Notes: a model not told the origin generated them from the letters alone. A stretch of 64,000 nt of DNA from Nocardia australiensis (GCF_020733705.1 NZ_JAJFZM010000003.1:247534-311533), one strand, 5' to 3'. Numbered from the stretch's first letter, positions 17,888 through 26,569 are shown. Translations and numbers: made by a program.

Positions 17888-18463
17888 ATGGCGATCAACA
17901 CCGTAAAGCGACAGGCGCAGCGTGCCGTTGCCGCTGGAGCCGTCGGCGCTGCCACCATCGGCGCGTTCATTCTCCCGGCCGCAACGGCATCGGCTCAGCC
18001 GGTGACCGTCCCGGGCATCGGAACCTTCGAGGTTCCCAATGAGATTCCCATCCCGGCGGACATCCCCGGCATCCAGCTCGGCAACCCGCCCGCGCAGCTG
18101 CCTTTCGTAGCTCCACAGAAGACGCTCGGCGATGTCGCGCTCGACGCCGCCATGACCAAGCTCGGCTCGCCCTACGTGTACGGCGCCGCGGGCCCCAACA
18201 CCTTCGACTGCTCCGGGCTGGTCAAGTGGTCCTACCAGCAGGCGGGCCTGGAGGTGCCACGCACCAGCGAGGCCCAGCTCGGCGCCGGCTCCCCCGTCTC
18301 GCTCGACGACCTGCGGCCCGGCGACCTGGTGTCGTTCTACGGCGGCGGCCACTCCGGTCTGTACGCGGGCGACGGCAACGTGATCCACGCGTCGACATCG
18401 GGCGTCCCGGTGAAGATCGCGCCGATCTCGTCGATGCCGGCCACCGGAGCGCGTCGCTTCTGA
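17888..18463 (+). CDS. Secreted NlpC/P60 peptidoglycan endopeptidase
   Basis: 191 aa. Signal peptide: basic MAINTVKRQAQR, hydrophobic core, then a cleavable ATASA site near residue 38. A short Pro-rich linker leads to an NlpC/P60 domain (about residues 78-191) with catalytic Cys in FDCSGLVKWSY, His in GGHSGLYAG and the family end NVIHASTSG...PVKIAPI. It is predicted to cut the D-Glu-mDAP bond in cell-wall peptides, like RipB/RipD-type proteins. ATG 17888 is chosen for the signal peptide. A hairpin follows, so it is probably transcribed alone. A second NlpC/P60 gene lies downstream. Confidence 0.9.
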   Translation: MAINTVKRQAQRAVAAGAVGAATIGAFILPAATASAQPVTVPGIGTFEVPNEIPIPADIPGIQLGNPPAQLPFVAPQKTLGDVALDAAMTKLGSPYVYGAAGPNTFDCSGLVKWSYQQAGLEVPRTSEAQLGAGSPVSLDDLRPGDLVSFYGGGHSGLYAGDGNVIHASTSGVPVKIAPISSMPATGARRF

Positions 18464-18470
18464 CCAGCTC

Positions 18471-18496
18471 CGCCCCGCCCTCGACAGGGCGGGGCG
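18471..18496 (+). terminator. Hairpin after NlpC/P60 gene
   Basis: An 11-bp GC-rich perfect stem (18471-18481 with 18486-18496) has loop CGAC and begins 8 nt after the stop codon. No U-run follows. Confidence 0.6.
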
Positions 18497-18551
18497 CGGG
18501 CCGATGCGCGTGATCGTTTCGTGCCCTACTGGACACGGACCTACGCCATTC

Positions 18552-18570
18552 CGTAACCTAATCGAGACCT
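18552..18570 (+). promoter_or_regulatory. Shared 19-bp upstream motif, copy 2
   Basis: CGTAACCTAATCGAGACCT, 111 nt before GTG 18682. It matches 17 of 19 positions of the element before the preceding NlpC/P60 gene, at a similar distance from the start. Confidence 0.45.
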
Positions 18571-18681
18571 TCCAGCGCTGCGGGTAAGCGATCCTTCGTT
18601 CTCGCAGCTCACGAGGTAAATGCGGCTCACCAAATGGAACTGCGTCCGATCGTTTGACGAGAGAACGGGGCACAGCAGGCT

Positions 18682-19741
18682 GTGGCACATCACCGGAGAC
18701 AAAGCGCAAAGCGTCTGGTGGGCGGGGCACTGGCGACCGGAGTCCTCGCCGCGACGCTCTACGGCGGCAACTCGGCCGGAGCCGATCCGGCCGCGCTGCC
18801 GACCACAGCCGGTGAGGCCGTGCAGAAGATGATCGACCTGTCGCGAGAGTCAGAGCAGCTCAACCAGCAAGCGCTGGGCGTGCAGGCCGATCTCGACGCC
18901 AAGCTCGCCATCCAACGCGAAACCGATTCGAAACTCGCCGCCAGCACCGCCGTCGCCGACACCGCGCGAGGAAGTGCGCAAATTCCAGCCGATGGTGGAC
19001 CGCGCAGCGATCGCCGCCTACCAGGGTGCGCGCACCAACCGGCTGTTCGCCGTGCTGGCAAGTAATTCGCCACAGCAGCTGCTCGATCAGATGTCCACGC
19101 TGGATGTGCTCTCGGCCAAGACATCCGATCAGCTCAACCTCTACAAGTCGGCGACCACCGCCGCGGCCGACGCGGAAGCGGTCGCGAAGGCCGCCGACGA
19201 CAAAGCACGTGCCGCGTCGACGCGGGCCGATCAGGTCCGCACCGAACTGGAACGCAAGCGTGCGGATCTTTCCGGCTCGATCGCCCAGGTGGTTTCGGCA
19301 TGGGGCACGCTCTCGGCCACCGAGAAGTCGGCACTCGTCGGTTCCCCCTTCCCACCCGGCTTCGACCGCGACACCCTGCTGCAGGGCCTGGTACCCGGTA
19401 GCGGCACCAGCGCACTGGCGGCCGGACTTACCCGTATCGGCGACCCGTATGTGTGGGGTGCGACCGGTCCGAACCAGTTCGACTGCTCCGGTCTGGTGCA
19501 GTGGGCGTTCAAGCAGGTCGGCATGGATGTGCCGCGAACCAGTTCGCAGCAGGCATCATTCGGCACTCCGGTCGATCAGAAGGACCTCCAGCCCGGCGAT
19601 GTCGTGTTCTTCTATCCCGACATCTCCCACGTCGGCATATACGCCGGCAATGGACTCATGTTGCACGCCTCTACCTTTGGCGTCCCGGTCGCCGTATCGC
19701 CGATGAGCTCGACCCCGTTCCATTCCGCTCGGCGATACTGA
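18682..19741 (+). CDS. NlpC/P60 endopeptidase with coiled-coil region (Rv2190c-like), frameshifted
   Basis: Two overlapping frames read as one protein of about 352 aa. The first frame (GTG 18682) gives a signal peptide with a hydrophobic core (LVGGALATGVLAATLYG) and the start of a coiled coil rich in Glu, Gln and Ala. The second frame (from about 18968) continues the coiled coil (KFQPMVDRAAIAAYQGARTNR) and ends in an NlpC/P60 domain with FDCSGLVQWAFK, SHVGIYAGNG and LMLHAST. The shift lies in ACCGCGCGAGG near 18961-18971: one base too many or a CG pair too few. It may be a sequencing error or a real mutation. M. tuberculosis Rv2190c has the same domain order. The next gene starts 6 nt downstream. 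Confidence 0.75.
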
Positions 19742-19747
19742 TCGGGC

Positions 19748-20749
19748 ATGCACAGCCTCGGGCGTATTCGCGCTTGGTTGTCCGCGCGGCGGCGATTCCA
19801 GTTCGTCCTCACCGTTTCGATGGTGATGCTGCTGAGCGGTACCTGCGTCGCATTGCTCATGGTGCCCAATCCGGTAATGCCGAAATTGCATGCCGCCCAA
19901 CAGACCTCGGCCGAAAACCTCGGCAAGCCCGCCGCAGATGACAATCCACGCCTGGTGGAAGTGCGCCGCACCGTCGAACCCTTCGGCGGCCTGGTCACCC
20001 GGGTGATCCCAACCGGGAACGGGCAGGAATCGCTGGTCGTCGGGCATCCGGATCAGCAGATCGAGATCGATGTGCTCGCTCGCGAACTGGCCGCCGCCAC
20101 CGCTGCGGTCACCGACCTGTGGGGCCCGGATTGGCCCCGGGCGGCAACGGTCGTCGTGGCGTCCGCGCCCGCCGAATTCGCCGCGCTATTGCATTCCACC
20201 GAGATGCCCTCGGATGTTGCCGCCGCCTCGATCGCCGACCCGTTCGCGCCCGGCACCGAGCCGACCGGCCAGCGCGTCGTGTTCAGCGCGGACGCCGGGC
20301 GCCGTCTGTCGCCGGACGGCTTACGCACCCTGTTACGTCACGAACTCACCCACGTCGCCACCCGCGCCCGGACCGTCGACGGCGCGCCGCCCTGGATGCT
20401 GGAGGGTTTCGCCGAATACGCCGCACACCGTGGCCAGGGCCATACCTTCGGCGAGGCCGCCCCCACCGTCACCACACAGGTTCGCGCAGGCCAACTACCC
20501 GACGACCTTCCCGTTGCCACCACCTTCAGCGGCAAATCGGCCGTGCTCGCCTACGAGCAAGCCTGGTCCGTCTGCGCCTTCGTCGCCGAAAAATACGACG
20601 ACACCCACCTCGTAGACCTCTACCGCCGCATCGCCGCAGGCAAACAAGACCCCGCAACCGAAGACCAGATCCTGCGCGAAGTCCTCGGCATCTCCCGAAC
20701 AGACTTCATAGCCGACTGGCGCACATGGCTTTCCACCCGCGCCATATAA
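19748..20749 (+). CDS. Membrane-anchored HExxH (gluzincin-type) metallopeptidase-like protein
   Basis: 333 aa. One membrane helix near residues 18-40 after a basic N-terminus puts the rest outside the cell. The zinc motif is H198-E-L-T-H202, and WMLEGFAEYAA contributes the third ligand Glu219, the peptidase MA-like arrangement. Upstream beta strands (AATVVVASAPAEFAALL) are typical of these domains. The substrate is unknown; the position directly after a cell-wall hydrolase (6-nt gap) and before pimB' suggests an envelope role. Complete, with no sign of damage. Confidence 0.75.
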   Translation: MHSLGRIRAWLSARRRFQFVLTVSMVMLLSGTCVALLMVPNPVMPKLHAAQQTSAENLGKPAADDNPRLVEVRRTVEPFGGLVTRVIPTGNGQESLVVGHPDQQIEIDVLARELAAATAAVTDLWGPDWPRAATVVVASAPAEFAALLHSTEMPSDVAAASIADPFAPGTEPTGQRVVFSADAGRRLSPDGLRTLLRHELTHVATRARTVDGAPPWMLEGFAEYAAHRGQGHTFGEAAPTVTTQVRAGQLPDDLPVATTFSGKSAVLAYEQAWSVCAFVAEKYDDTHLVDLYRRIAAGKQDPATEDQILREVLGISRTDFIADWRTWLSTRAI

Positions 20750-21426
20750 CCCAGCGCCCCAGACTCCCCACCCCTTCCGCACCCGAATCAGGCAAGTCGC
20801 GACGACCACAATTTCCGAACCAAGCAAAACCCGACCACGCGAGTTCGCAGGCCGGCCCCCAAAACCACAGCACTCGAACTGGATCGCCAAACCCCTGGGC
20901 CGCACCACCCCCCGCACGCACCCACTCGCTACGACAACAGCTTCCGAGCCCAAACGAGACCGAGCCCGAAAGTTCGCAGCAGCGGCCAAAACACAGCACT
21001 AACTGGACCACCACCCCAACTGCCAAAGCACAGAACCCCGAACGGGTACAGAAACAGTCGGCGCCGCACGACGCCCCGAACATACCCACTCCCCCCGACA
21101 CCAGATCCCGAGCGAAGCCCGAAATCGAGCCCCCAACTGCCAAAGCACAGAACCCCGAACGGGTACAGAAACAGTCGGTGCCGCACGACGCCCCCATACG
21201 CACCCACTCGCCACGACACCAGGTTTCGAGCGAAGCGAGATCGAGCACTAAAGTTCGCGGCCGGCTCGCGTCCGAGGGGCAAATACGAAGCGACGAAGGA
21301 GCAAGTATTTGCCCCTCGGACGCGAGCCATAGGGGGCCGCGAACACGCCGCACCAGCGGCCAAAAACACAGCCCGCGAACACGCAGCGCCGCAGGCGCTG
21401 CCAATCAAACACAGTAAGTTATTCAC
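20750..21426. repeat. Second intergenic repeat mosaic
   Basis: About 675 bp between the metallopeptidase and pimB', with no credible gene. A block containing CAAAGCACAGAACCCCGAAC followed by GGTACAGAAACAGTCGG occurs twice, about 119 bp apart (around 21024 and 21143). Module A follows again at 21180-21262, then the 66-bp palindrome at 21263-21328, then module C with GGGGCCGCGAACACGC. Same order and orientation as the mosaic at 3.3-4.1 kb. The pimB' promoter must lie within or just after this block. Confidence 0.85.
21263..21328 (+). repeat. 66-bp palindromic repeat, copy 3 (perfect arms)
   Basis: Left arm 21263-21286 and right arm 21305-21328 are perfectly complementary over 24 bp; the 18-nt spacer is GAAGCGACGAAGGAGCAA. 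The best-preserved copy and a good query for the family. Confidence 0.88.
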
Positions 21427-22554
21427 ATGGCACGAACTCTGCTGGTTACCAATGATTTCCCGCCTCGGCCGGGTGGTATCCAGTCGTATCTGCAAGCGTT
21501 GACCGGTGAGCTGCCGCCGGATGATCTGGTCGTTTATGCTCCGCGGTGGCGTGGGGACAGTCATCTGAAATTCGACGCCAAGCAGAAGTTTCAGGTGGTT
21601 CGGCATCCGACGACGTTGATGCTGCCCACACCGCTGGTCGCGCGACGGGCGGCGCGGTTGTTGCGAAGCGAGAATTGCGACACGGTCTGGTTCGGGGCCG
21701 CGGCGCCGCTCGCGTTGCTGTCACCGATGCTGAGGCGGGCGGGGGCGCAGCGCATTCTGGCCAGCACCCACGGTCACGAGGTCGGTTGGTCGATGCTCCC
21801 CGGCGCCCGCCAGGCATTGCGCGCGATCGGCGAGCAAACCGATGTCGTCACCTATGTGAGCCGGTATACGCGTGGACGTTTCGCGTCCGCGTTCGGCGCG
21901 AACGCGGCATTGGAGTATCTACCGCCCGGCGTCGACACCACGCTGTTCCGGCCCGATCCCGCGGCGCGCACCGACCTGCGTGCCCGCTACGGGCTCGGCG
22001 ACCGTCCGACCATTCTGTGCCTGTCGCGGCTGGTCCCGCGCAAGGGGCAGGACGCGTTGATCGTGGCTATGCGCGAGATTCGTGACCGCGTTCCTGGCGC
22101 GGTATTGGTGATCGCGGGCGGCGGCCCATACGAGGAGAAACTGCACGGGCTCGCCGCAGTTATCGGCGTCGATTCCGATGTGGTGTTCACCGGTCGTGTC
22201 CCGTCCGATGAACTCGCCGCCCACCACACCATCGCGGACGTGTTCGCCATGCCGTGCCGGACCCGTGGCGCCGGGCTGGATGTGGAGGGTCTCGGCATCG
22301 TGTACCTGGAGGCTTCCGCGTCGGGCGTTCCGGTGGTGGCCGGCCGCTCGGGCGGCGCGCCGGAGACCGTATTGGAAGGTAAGACCGGCCGGGTGGTGGA
22401 CGGGCGCAAGACCGAGGAGATCGTCGAGGCCATCGTCGGTATCCTTTCCGACCGCGACGCCGCGGCGGAGATGGGCGCCCAGGGCCGGGCCTGGGCGGAG
22501 CAGCAGTGGCGGTGGGACAGCCTCGGCGCGCGGCTGCGGCATTTGCTGGCGTGA
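21427..22554 (+). CDS. pimB: GDP-mannose-dependent phosphatidylinositol-monomannoside mannosyltransferase PimB'
   Basis: 375 aa GT4 (GT-B fold) glycosyltransferase that adds the second mannose to the inositol of PIM1, the base of PIM, lipomannan and LAM. Features seen are NDFPPRPGGIQSYL with the N-terminal Gly-rich loop, ASTHGHEVGWSMLPGA, SRLVPRKGQDALI, and the donor-binding GLGIVYLEASASGVPVVAG with the EX7E-type glutamates. Length and order fit M. tuberculosis Rv2188c. ATG 21427 has no clear ribosome binding site. The following genes on the same strand match Rv2186c-Rv2182c, which are on one strand in M. tuberculosis too. Confidence 0.92.
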   Translation: MARTLLVTNDFPPRPGGIQSYLQALTGELPPDDLVVYAPRWRGDSHLKFDAKQKFQVVRHPTTLMLPTPLVARRAARLLRSENCDTVWFGAAAPLALLSPMLRRAGAQRILASTHGHEVGWSMLPGARQALRAIGEQTDVVTYVSRYTRGRFASAFGANAALEYLPPGVDTTLFRPDPAARTDLRARYGLGDRPTILCLSRLVPRKGQDALIVAMREIRDRVPGAVLVIAGGGPYEEKLHGLAAVIGVDSDVVFTGRVPSDELAAHHTIADVFAMPCRTRGAGLDVEGLGIVYLEASASGVPVVAGRSGGAPETVLEGKTGRVVDGRKTEEIVEAIVGILSDRDAAAEMGAQGRAWAEQQWRWDSLGARLRHLLA

Positions 22555-22596
22555 CTCGGCGCCCGACGCGGCTGTGATCCACGACGCTCTGTCCAC

Positions 22597-22602
22597 TACG
22601 CT
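22597..22602 (+). promoter_or_regulatory. -10 hexamer TACGCT of leaderless START-like gene
   Basis: TACGCT is 7 nt before GTG 22610 with no ribosome binding site between. Confidence 0.5.
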
Positions 22603-22609
22603 CAGCCGG

Positions 22610-23002
22610 GTGAGCAGTATCCAGGTCGCAGATCAGACCTTCGTCGCCGCCCCGGGGGCTGCGGTTGCCGACGTGCTGTCGGGACCGAACAATTGGCGCC
22701 GCTGGTGGCCCGACCTCGCCCTGGACGTGCGAGAAGACCGGGGCGACAAGGGAATCCGCTGGTCGGTGTCCGGTGCACTGACCGGAACCATGGAAGTGTG
22801 GCTGGAGCCCTCGCTGGACGGGGTGATCCTGCACTATTTCCTGCACGCCGAGCCACCGGCACAGGGCCGGATCGCGCCGCGCCAAGTCCTCGCGGCCAAT
22901 CGGGCACGCCGGGTGGCGGGCAAGAACATGTCGTTCGAGGTGAAGGCGCGACTGGAGGACGGACGCCCGGCCGGGGTCGCGCCCGAGCACAGCACGTCCT
23001 GA
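22610..23002 (+). CDS. START/SRPBCC-like protein (Rv2186c family)
   Basis: 130 aa from GTG 22610, fixed by TACGCT 7 nt upstream. The pattern VADQTFVAAPGAAVADVLSG, NNWRRWWPDL and GTMEVWLEPSLDGVILHYFLHAE is that of a polyketide cyclase/START-like hydrophobic pocket protein, close to M. tuberculosis Rv2186c in content and length. The Arg/Lys-rich stretch near the end (RARRVAGKNM) is conserved in that family. Lipid or small-molecule binding is likely; the ligand is unknown. A second START-like gene follows after 60 nt. Confidence 0.8.
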   Translation: MSSIQVADQTFVAAPGAAVADVLSGPNNWRRWWPDLALDVREDRGDKGIRWSVSGALTGTMEVWLEPSLDGVILHYFLHAEPPAQGRIAPRQVLAANRARRVAGKNMSFEVKARLEDGRPAGVAPEHSTS

Positions 23003-23062
23003 CACTGCCCGACCGACTACCACAGAGCTCGATCAAAACAAGCAAAGGAACCGTTGTCCGCC

Positions 23063-23500
23063 ATGGCCGACAGGACCCAGAGGTCGATCATCATCGAGGC
23101 ACCCCTACAGCGGGTGATGTCCGTCATCGCCGATCTGGAGTCGTACCCGGAGTGGGTGTCGGCGGCGAAGTCCGTCGAGGTGCTGGACAGGGGGGCCGAC
23201 GGCAGAGTTCGTACCGCGCGCTTCGTGCTGGACGCCGGTGTCGTCAAGGACACCTACGTGCTGTCCTACACCTGGCGGCCCGATAACAGGGCGGTCAGCT
23301 GGACCCTCGTCAGCGGCGACCTGCAAAAGGCGCAGGATGGCACTTACGAACTCATCGATCAGCCCGACGGCACCACCCAGGTGACCTATGAGCTGACCGT
23401 CGACCTGAACATCCCGATGATCGGCATGTTCAAGCGCAAGGCGGAGAAGGTGATCACTGATACCGCGTTGAAGGAACTGAAGAAACGGGTTGAAGGCTGA
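23063..23500 (+). CDS. START/SRPBCC-like protein (TB16.3, Rv2185c family)
   Basis: 145 aa. RSIIIEAPLQRVMSVIADLE, YPEWVSAAKSVEVL, VSWTLVSGDLQKAQDGTYEL and the C-terminal MIGMFKRKAEKVITDTALKE match M. tuberculosis TB16.3 (Rv2185c). The family has a START-like cavity for a hydrophobic ligand. ATG 23063 fits the family N-terminus (MADRTQ); TTG 23054, closer to AAGGAA, is an alternative. Its stop overlaps the next gene by CTGA. Together with the preceding gene and PimB' it suggests a lipid-handling role, which is inference. Confidence 0.85.
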   Translation: MADRTQRSIIIEAPLQRVMSVIADLESYPEWVSAAKSVEVLDRGADGRVRTARFVLDAGVVKDTYVLSYTWRPDNRAVSWTLVSGDLQKAQDGTYELIDQPDGTTQVTYELTVDLNIPMIGMFKRKAEKVITDTALKELKKRVEG

Positions 23501-24768
23501 TCGCGAACCGCGCCGGGGCCGGCCACGAGACCCGGGTCGAACTGTTCATCGGCAAAGGCGGGGTCGGCAAGACGACGCTGGCGTGCGCGACAGCGATGTC
23601 GTATGCGCGAGCGGGTGCCAGCGTGCTGGTGGCTTCCCTGGATCAGGCGCATTCCCTCGGTGACGCGCTCGGCTTCCGGTTTCCGCACGATCCGGGCACG
23701 GTGGCCGGTATTGCGACCGTGCGGCCCGGCCTCGAGGTCATCGAGGTGGATTCCCTCGCGCTGCTGGAAGATCGGTTTCGCGACGTGGTGCGAATGCTGG
23801 AGGCCGACAACACCCACCACGACCACGGCGTCGATTTCGCGGCCCTCGATCCGGCCGAGCTGACCGGGCTTCCCGGCGTGCAGGAACTGTTGATGTTGGT
23901 GGAGGTCACCCAATTCGCCAACGAGGATCACTGGGATGTGATCGTCGTCGATTGTCCTCCGTCGGCCGACATGCTGCGCATCGTCACCGCGCCGGACACC
24001 CTGCTCGGCTATCTGGAACGGATCTGGCCGCCGCACGCACGGGCGATGAGCACCATCGGCACCGATTTGCGGCGTGCCGTACTGGCCGAGACCGTCGAAC
24101 GGATCGTCGGCGCGGTAACCGAGGTCCGCGATCTGCTCGCTGATCATCGACGCACCGGGGCCCGGCTGATCACGGTCGCCGAACGTGTCGCGGTCGCGGA
24201 ATCCGAGCGGGTGCGTTCGGCTACGGCACTGCTCGGTCTGCGCGTTGACGCGGTCGTGGTCAACAAGGTGCTGCCCGCCACCGATCCCGCCGAGTCGAAT
24301 CATCCTGCGGCGCATTGGTATCTGAATCGGCGCGGCGAGCAGTTGGCGGTGATCGCCGAACTGCAACACGATATGGACGCTATTCCGGTACTGATCGCCC
24401 AGCACACCGGGGCCGAGCCGGTCGGGGTGCCGGCACTGACCGCGCTGTCGTACGCGGTCGACACGGATCCGGTACTGCGCGACAAACCGGCGGAGGTTCA
24501 CGCACGTTCGGGCGATCCGGTGGTTCGATTGGAGTCGGGCACCGGACTGCATTCGGTGTACACGTTGCGGATGCACCTGTCCGTCGTCGATCCGGCGACG
24601 CTGCGGTTGGGACGAGTGGAGGACGATTTGATCGTGGGAGCGGACGGGATCCGGCGCCGCGTGCGCCTGGCGCCGGTGTTGCGGCGGTGCACGGTCGATG
24701 GAGCCCGGCTCGACGGCGGATATCTAGTTGTCGGATTTCGCCCTGACCCGCAGGCGTGGCCGACATGA
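23497..24768 (+). CDS. ArsA/GET3-like ATPase (Rv2184c family), probable CTG start
   Basis: About 423 aa. N-terminal Walker A of the deviant ArsA/MinD type (GKGGVGKTTLACATAMS) and VIVVDCPPSADMLRI as the second nucleotide motif mark an anion-pump/GET3-type dimeric ATPase; M. tuberculosis Rv2184c is the local counterpart. No ATG, GTG or TTG occurs between the upstream in-frame stop (23491-23493) and the Walker A, so CTG 23497 is chosen; it overlaps the previous TGA as CTGA, parallel to the ATGA overlaps downstream. Starting at ATG 23596 would remove the P-loop. No membrane segment. The stop overlaps the next ATG. Confidence 0.82.
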   Translation: MIANRAGAGHETRVELFIGKGGVGKTTLACATAMSYARAGASVLVASLDQAHSLGDALGFRFPHDPGTVAGIATVRPGLEVIEVDSLALLEDRFRDVVRMLEADNTHHDHGVDFAALDPAELTGLPGVQELLMLVEVTQFANEDHWDVIVVDCPPSADMLRIVTAPDTLLGYLERIWPPHARAMSTIGTDLRRAVLAETVERIVGAVTEVRDLLADHRRTGARLITVAERVAVAESERVRSATALLGLRVDAVVVNKVLPATDPAESNHPAAHWYLNRRGEQLAVIAELQHDMDAIPVLIAQHTGAEPVGVPALTALSYAVDTDPVLRDKPAEVHARSGDPVVRLESGTGLHSVYTLRMHLSVVDPATLRLGRVEDDLIVGADGIRRRVRLAPVLRRCTVDGARLDGGYLVVGFRPDPQAWPT

Positions 24769-25451
24769 TCGGCTCTAGCGCCGCCCCGTCTCGGCGGCGC
24801 GGTCGGCGAAGCCCGGGCAATGCTGGGGCCGACAGCAATTCGGGCCATGCCGCTCGAGATCCATGGCCGGATGAGAACATCGGTGACACTGCGGCTTCCG
24901 GCGATCCGGTCGGCGACGTCGGTGCGGACGACACTCCACCAGAGCATGAGCACGACGCCACCCGACATGGCTCCGGCCCTGGCCCCCGCTCCGGCCAGGG
25001 CTGCGGCGGATTCGATCCCGGCGACGGGCTGGGTGAGTTCGCGGCGGAGCTGAAGCTACTGGCCGAGGCTGTTCTGGAGCGGGTCGAGCCGGTGCTGCGC
25101 CGAGCCGCGGTCGAGGGTGAGACCCCACGGTCGAGCTGTAGTTGGTGCCCGGTGTGCGCGGCCGCCGCGCTGACGCGCGGTGAGCAGCATGATGTGATCG
25201 CGGCGGTGGCCGAGCACGGTGCCGCGATCGTCACGGTATTGCGGGAAGCACTGTCCGGTGTACCGGTCGAGCCGGTGCCGCCATCCGACGACGACGCGGC
25301 GACAGCAACGTCGCACGATGATCCGGTGTCACACACGCACACCCCACCAGATCCTTCGACACCACGCGGCGACCGCACCACGCGGCGCGCGACCTCGTCC
25401 GGACGTACCCGTTCCAGGTACGTCAGCATCCCCGTGACGCTCGAGACATGA
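24765..25451 (+). CDS. CxxCPxC-containing conserved hypothetical (Rv2183c-like)
   Basis: 228 aa from ATG 24765, overlapping the ATPase stop as ATGA. The first 90 and last 60 residues are low-complexity, rich in Asp, Gly, Pro and Ser. The core (LGEFAAELKLLAEAVLERVEP) is a helix followed by CSWCPVCAAAALTRGEQH, where three Cys could bind a metal, then a second helical segment. Rv2183c has the same core but is shorter. Function is unknown; translational coupling to the ATPase and the ROK kinase on either side suggests co-expression. Confidence 0.75.
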   Translation: MIGSSAAPSRRRGRRSPGNAGADSNSGHAARDPWPDENIGDTAASGDPVGDVGADDTPPEHEHDATRHGSGPGPRSGQGCGGFDPGDGLGEFAAELKLLAEAVLERVEPVLRRAAVEGETPRSSCSWCPVCAAAALTRGEQHDVIAAVAEHGAAIVTVLREALSGVPVEPVPPSDDDAATATSHDDPVSHTHTPPDPSTPRGDRTTRRATSSGRTRSRYVSIPVTLET

Positions 25452-26461
25452 CGCGACAAATGGCGGCGGCACAACCGCTGACCGTTGGTATCGATGTCGG
25501 TGGCACGAATATTCGCGCCTCGGTCGTCGACGGTGACGGTGAGGTGCTCGATACAGTTCAGGCGCCGACCCCGCATTCGGCTCGCGCGCTGGAGGACGCG
25601 CTCGACCGGACGGTCCGTGAGCTGCGCCATAGGCATCCGATCGGCGCTGTGGGGCTGGCTGTGGCCGCATTCATCACCGCCGATCGCACGACTGTCCGCT
25701 TCGCTCCGCATCTGCCGTGGAAGGACACACCCGTCGCGCGGCGGCTCGGCGAGCGCCTCGAACTGCCGGTGATTCTCGAGCACGACGCCAATGCCGCGGC
25801 ATGGGCGGAGTATCGGTTCGGCGCGGCGGCGGGCGGGCACAACGTGGTGCTCGTCGCGATCGGTACCGGCATCGGCGCGGCGCTGCTGATCGACGGCAAG
25901 CTATATCGCGGCACCCACGGCGTGGCACCGGAACTCGGCCACCTGCAGGTGGTTCCGGACGGACGGGCCTGCCCGTGCGGAAAGCGCGGATGCTGGGAAA
26001 GGTATTGCAGCGGAACGGCGCTCGCCGATACCGCGATCGAGATGCTGGCCACCGACCCGACCCATTCGACGGTGCTCGCCAGGGACGTGTTCCGCGATCC
26101 TGGCTCGCTGACCGGGCGTCGGGTCGCAGGCGCGGCACAGGACGGCGATCCGCTCGCGGTGCGGGTGATGAACGATTTCGCGCGCTGGCTCGGTCTCGGA
26201 CTGGCCTTCGTCAGCGATATCTTCGACCCCGATCTGGTCGTCATCGCTGGCGGCGTCAGCAGTTCGGCGCCACTGTTCCTCGACGAGGCGCGCGAAGAAT
26301 ACGCCCGGGCGATCACCGGCGCGGGCCATCGCCCGTTGGCCCGGATCCGCACCACCCAACTCGGTGAGGCCGCCGGGATGATCGGCGCCGCGGAACTCGC
26401 CAGGGCAACTCTCGCCGATACCGGCCGCGGGCGTTCGCGAGTCGCACGCACCAGCCACTGA
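25448..26461 (+). CDS. ROK-family sugar kinase, glucokinase-like
   Basis: 337 aa. N-terminal ATP-binding GIDVGGTNIRASVV, sugar-binding EHDANAAAWAEY with the catalytic Asp, GTGIGAALLIDGKLYRG, and the ROK zinc site EXGH...CPCGKRGCWERYCSG (His and three Cys). This is the glucokinase branch of the ROK family; phosphorylation of glucose with ATP is likely, with polyphosphate use not excluded. ATG 25448 overlaps the upstream stop (ATGA). The Arg-rich tail after ARATLADTG is unusual but short. Confidence 0.87.
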   Translation: MTRQMAAAQPLTVGIDVGGTNIRASVVDGDGEVLDTVQAPTPHSARALEDALDRTVRELRHRHPIGAVGLAVAAFITADRTTVRFAPHLPWKDTPVARRLGERLELPVILEHDANAAAWAEYRFGAAAGGHNVVLVAIGTGIGAALLIDGKLYRGTHGVAPELGHLQVVPDGRACPCGKRGCWERYCSGTALADTAIEMLATDPTHSTVLARDVFRDPGSLTGRRVAGAAQDGDPLAVRVMNDFARWLGLGLAFVSDIFDPDLVVIAGGVSSSAPLFLDEAREEYARAITGAGHRPLARIRTTQLGEAAGMIGAAELARATLADTGRGRSRVARTSH

Positions 26462-26569
26462 CAAGTGTGGTGAGATACGCCCGCTGGCTTGGATGTGATC
26501 TGTCTCCACCGGTAAAGTCGGCAGCAAACACAGGTGCCCGTAACGAACCCGGTCCGGGGAAAGGACGTC

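Noticed and set aside
17600..18682. Cyclic di-AMP (ydaO-type) riboswitch before the NlpC/P60 genes
   Set aside because: Such switches precede wall hydrolase genes in actinobacteria, but no core motif or pseudoknot pattern could be recognised in either leader.
18974..19741. NlpC/P60 catalytic part as an independent gene from GTG 18974
   Set aside because: It would lack a signal peptide and half the coiled coil, and the preceding frame supplies exactly these parts.
20990..21200. CRISPR-like array from the spaced repeats
   Set aside because: Only two or three copies, about 119 bp apart, and the intervals are themselves conserved repeat modules; no cas genes.
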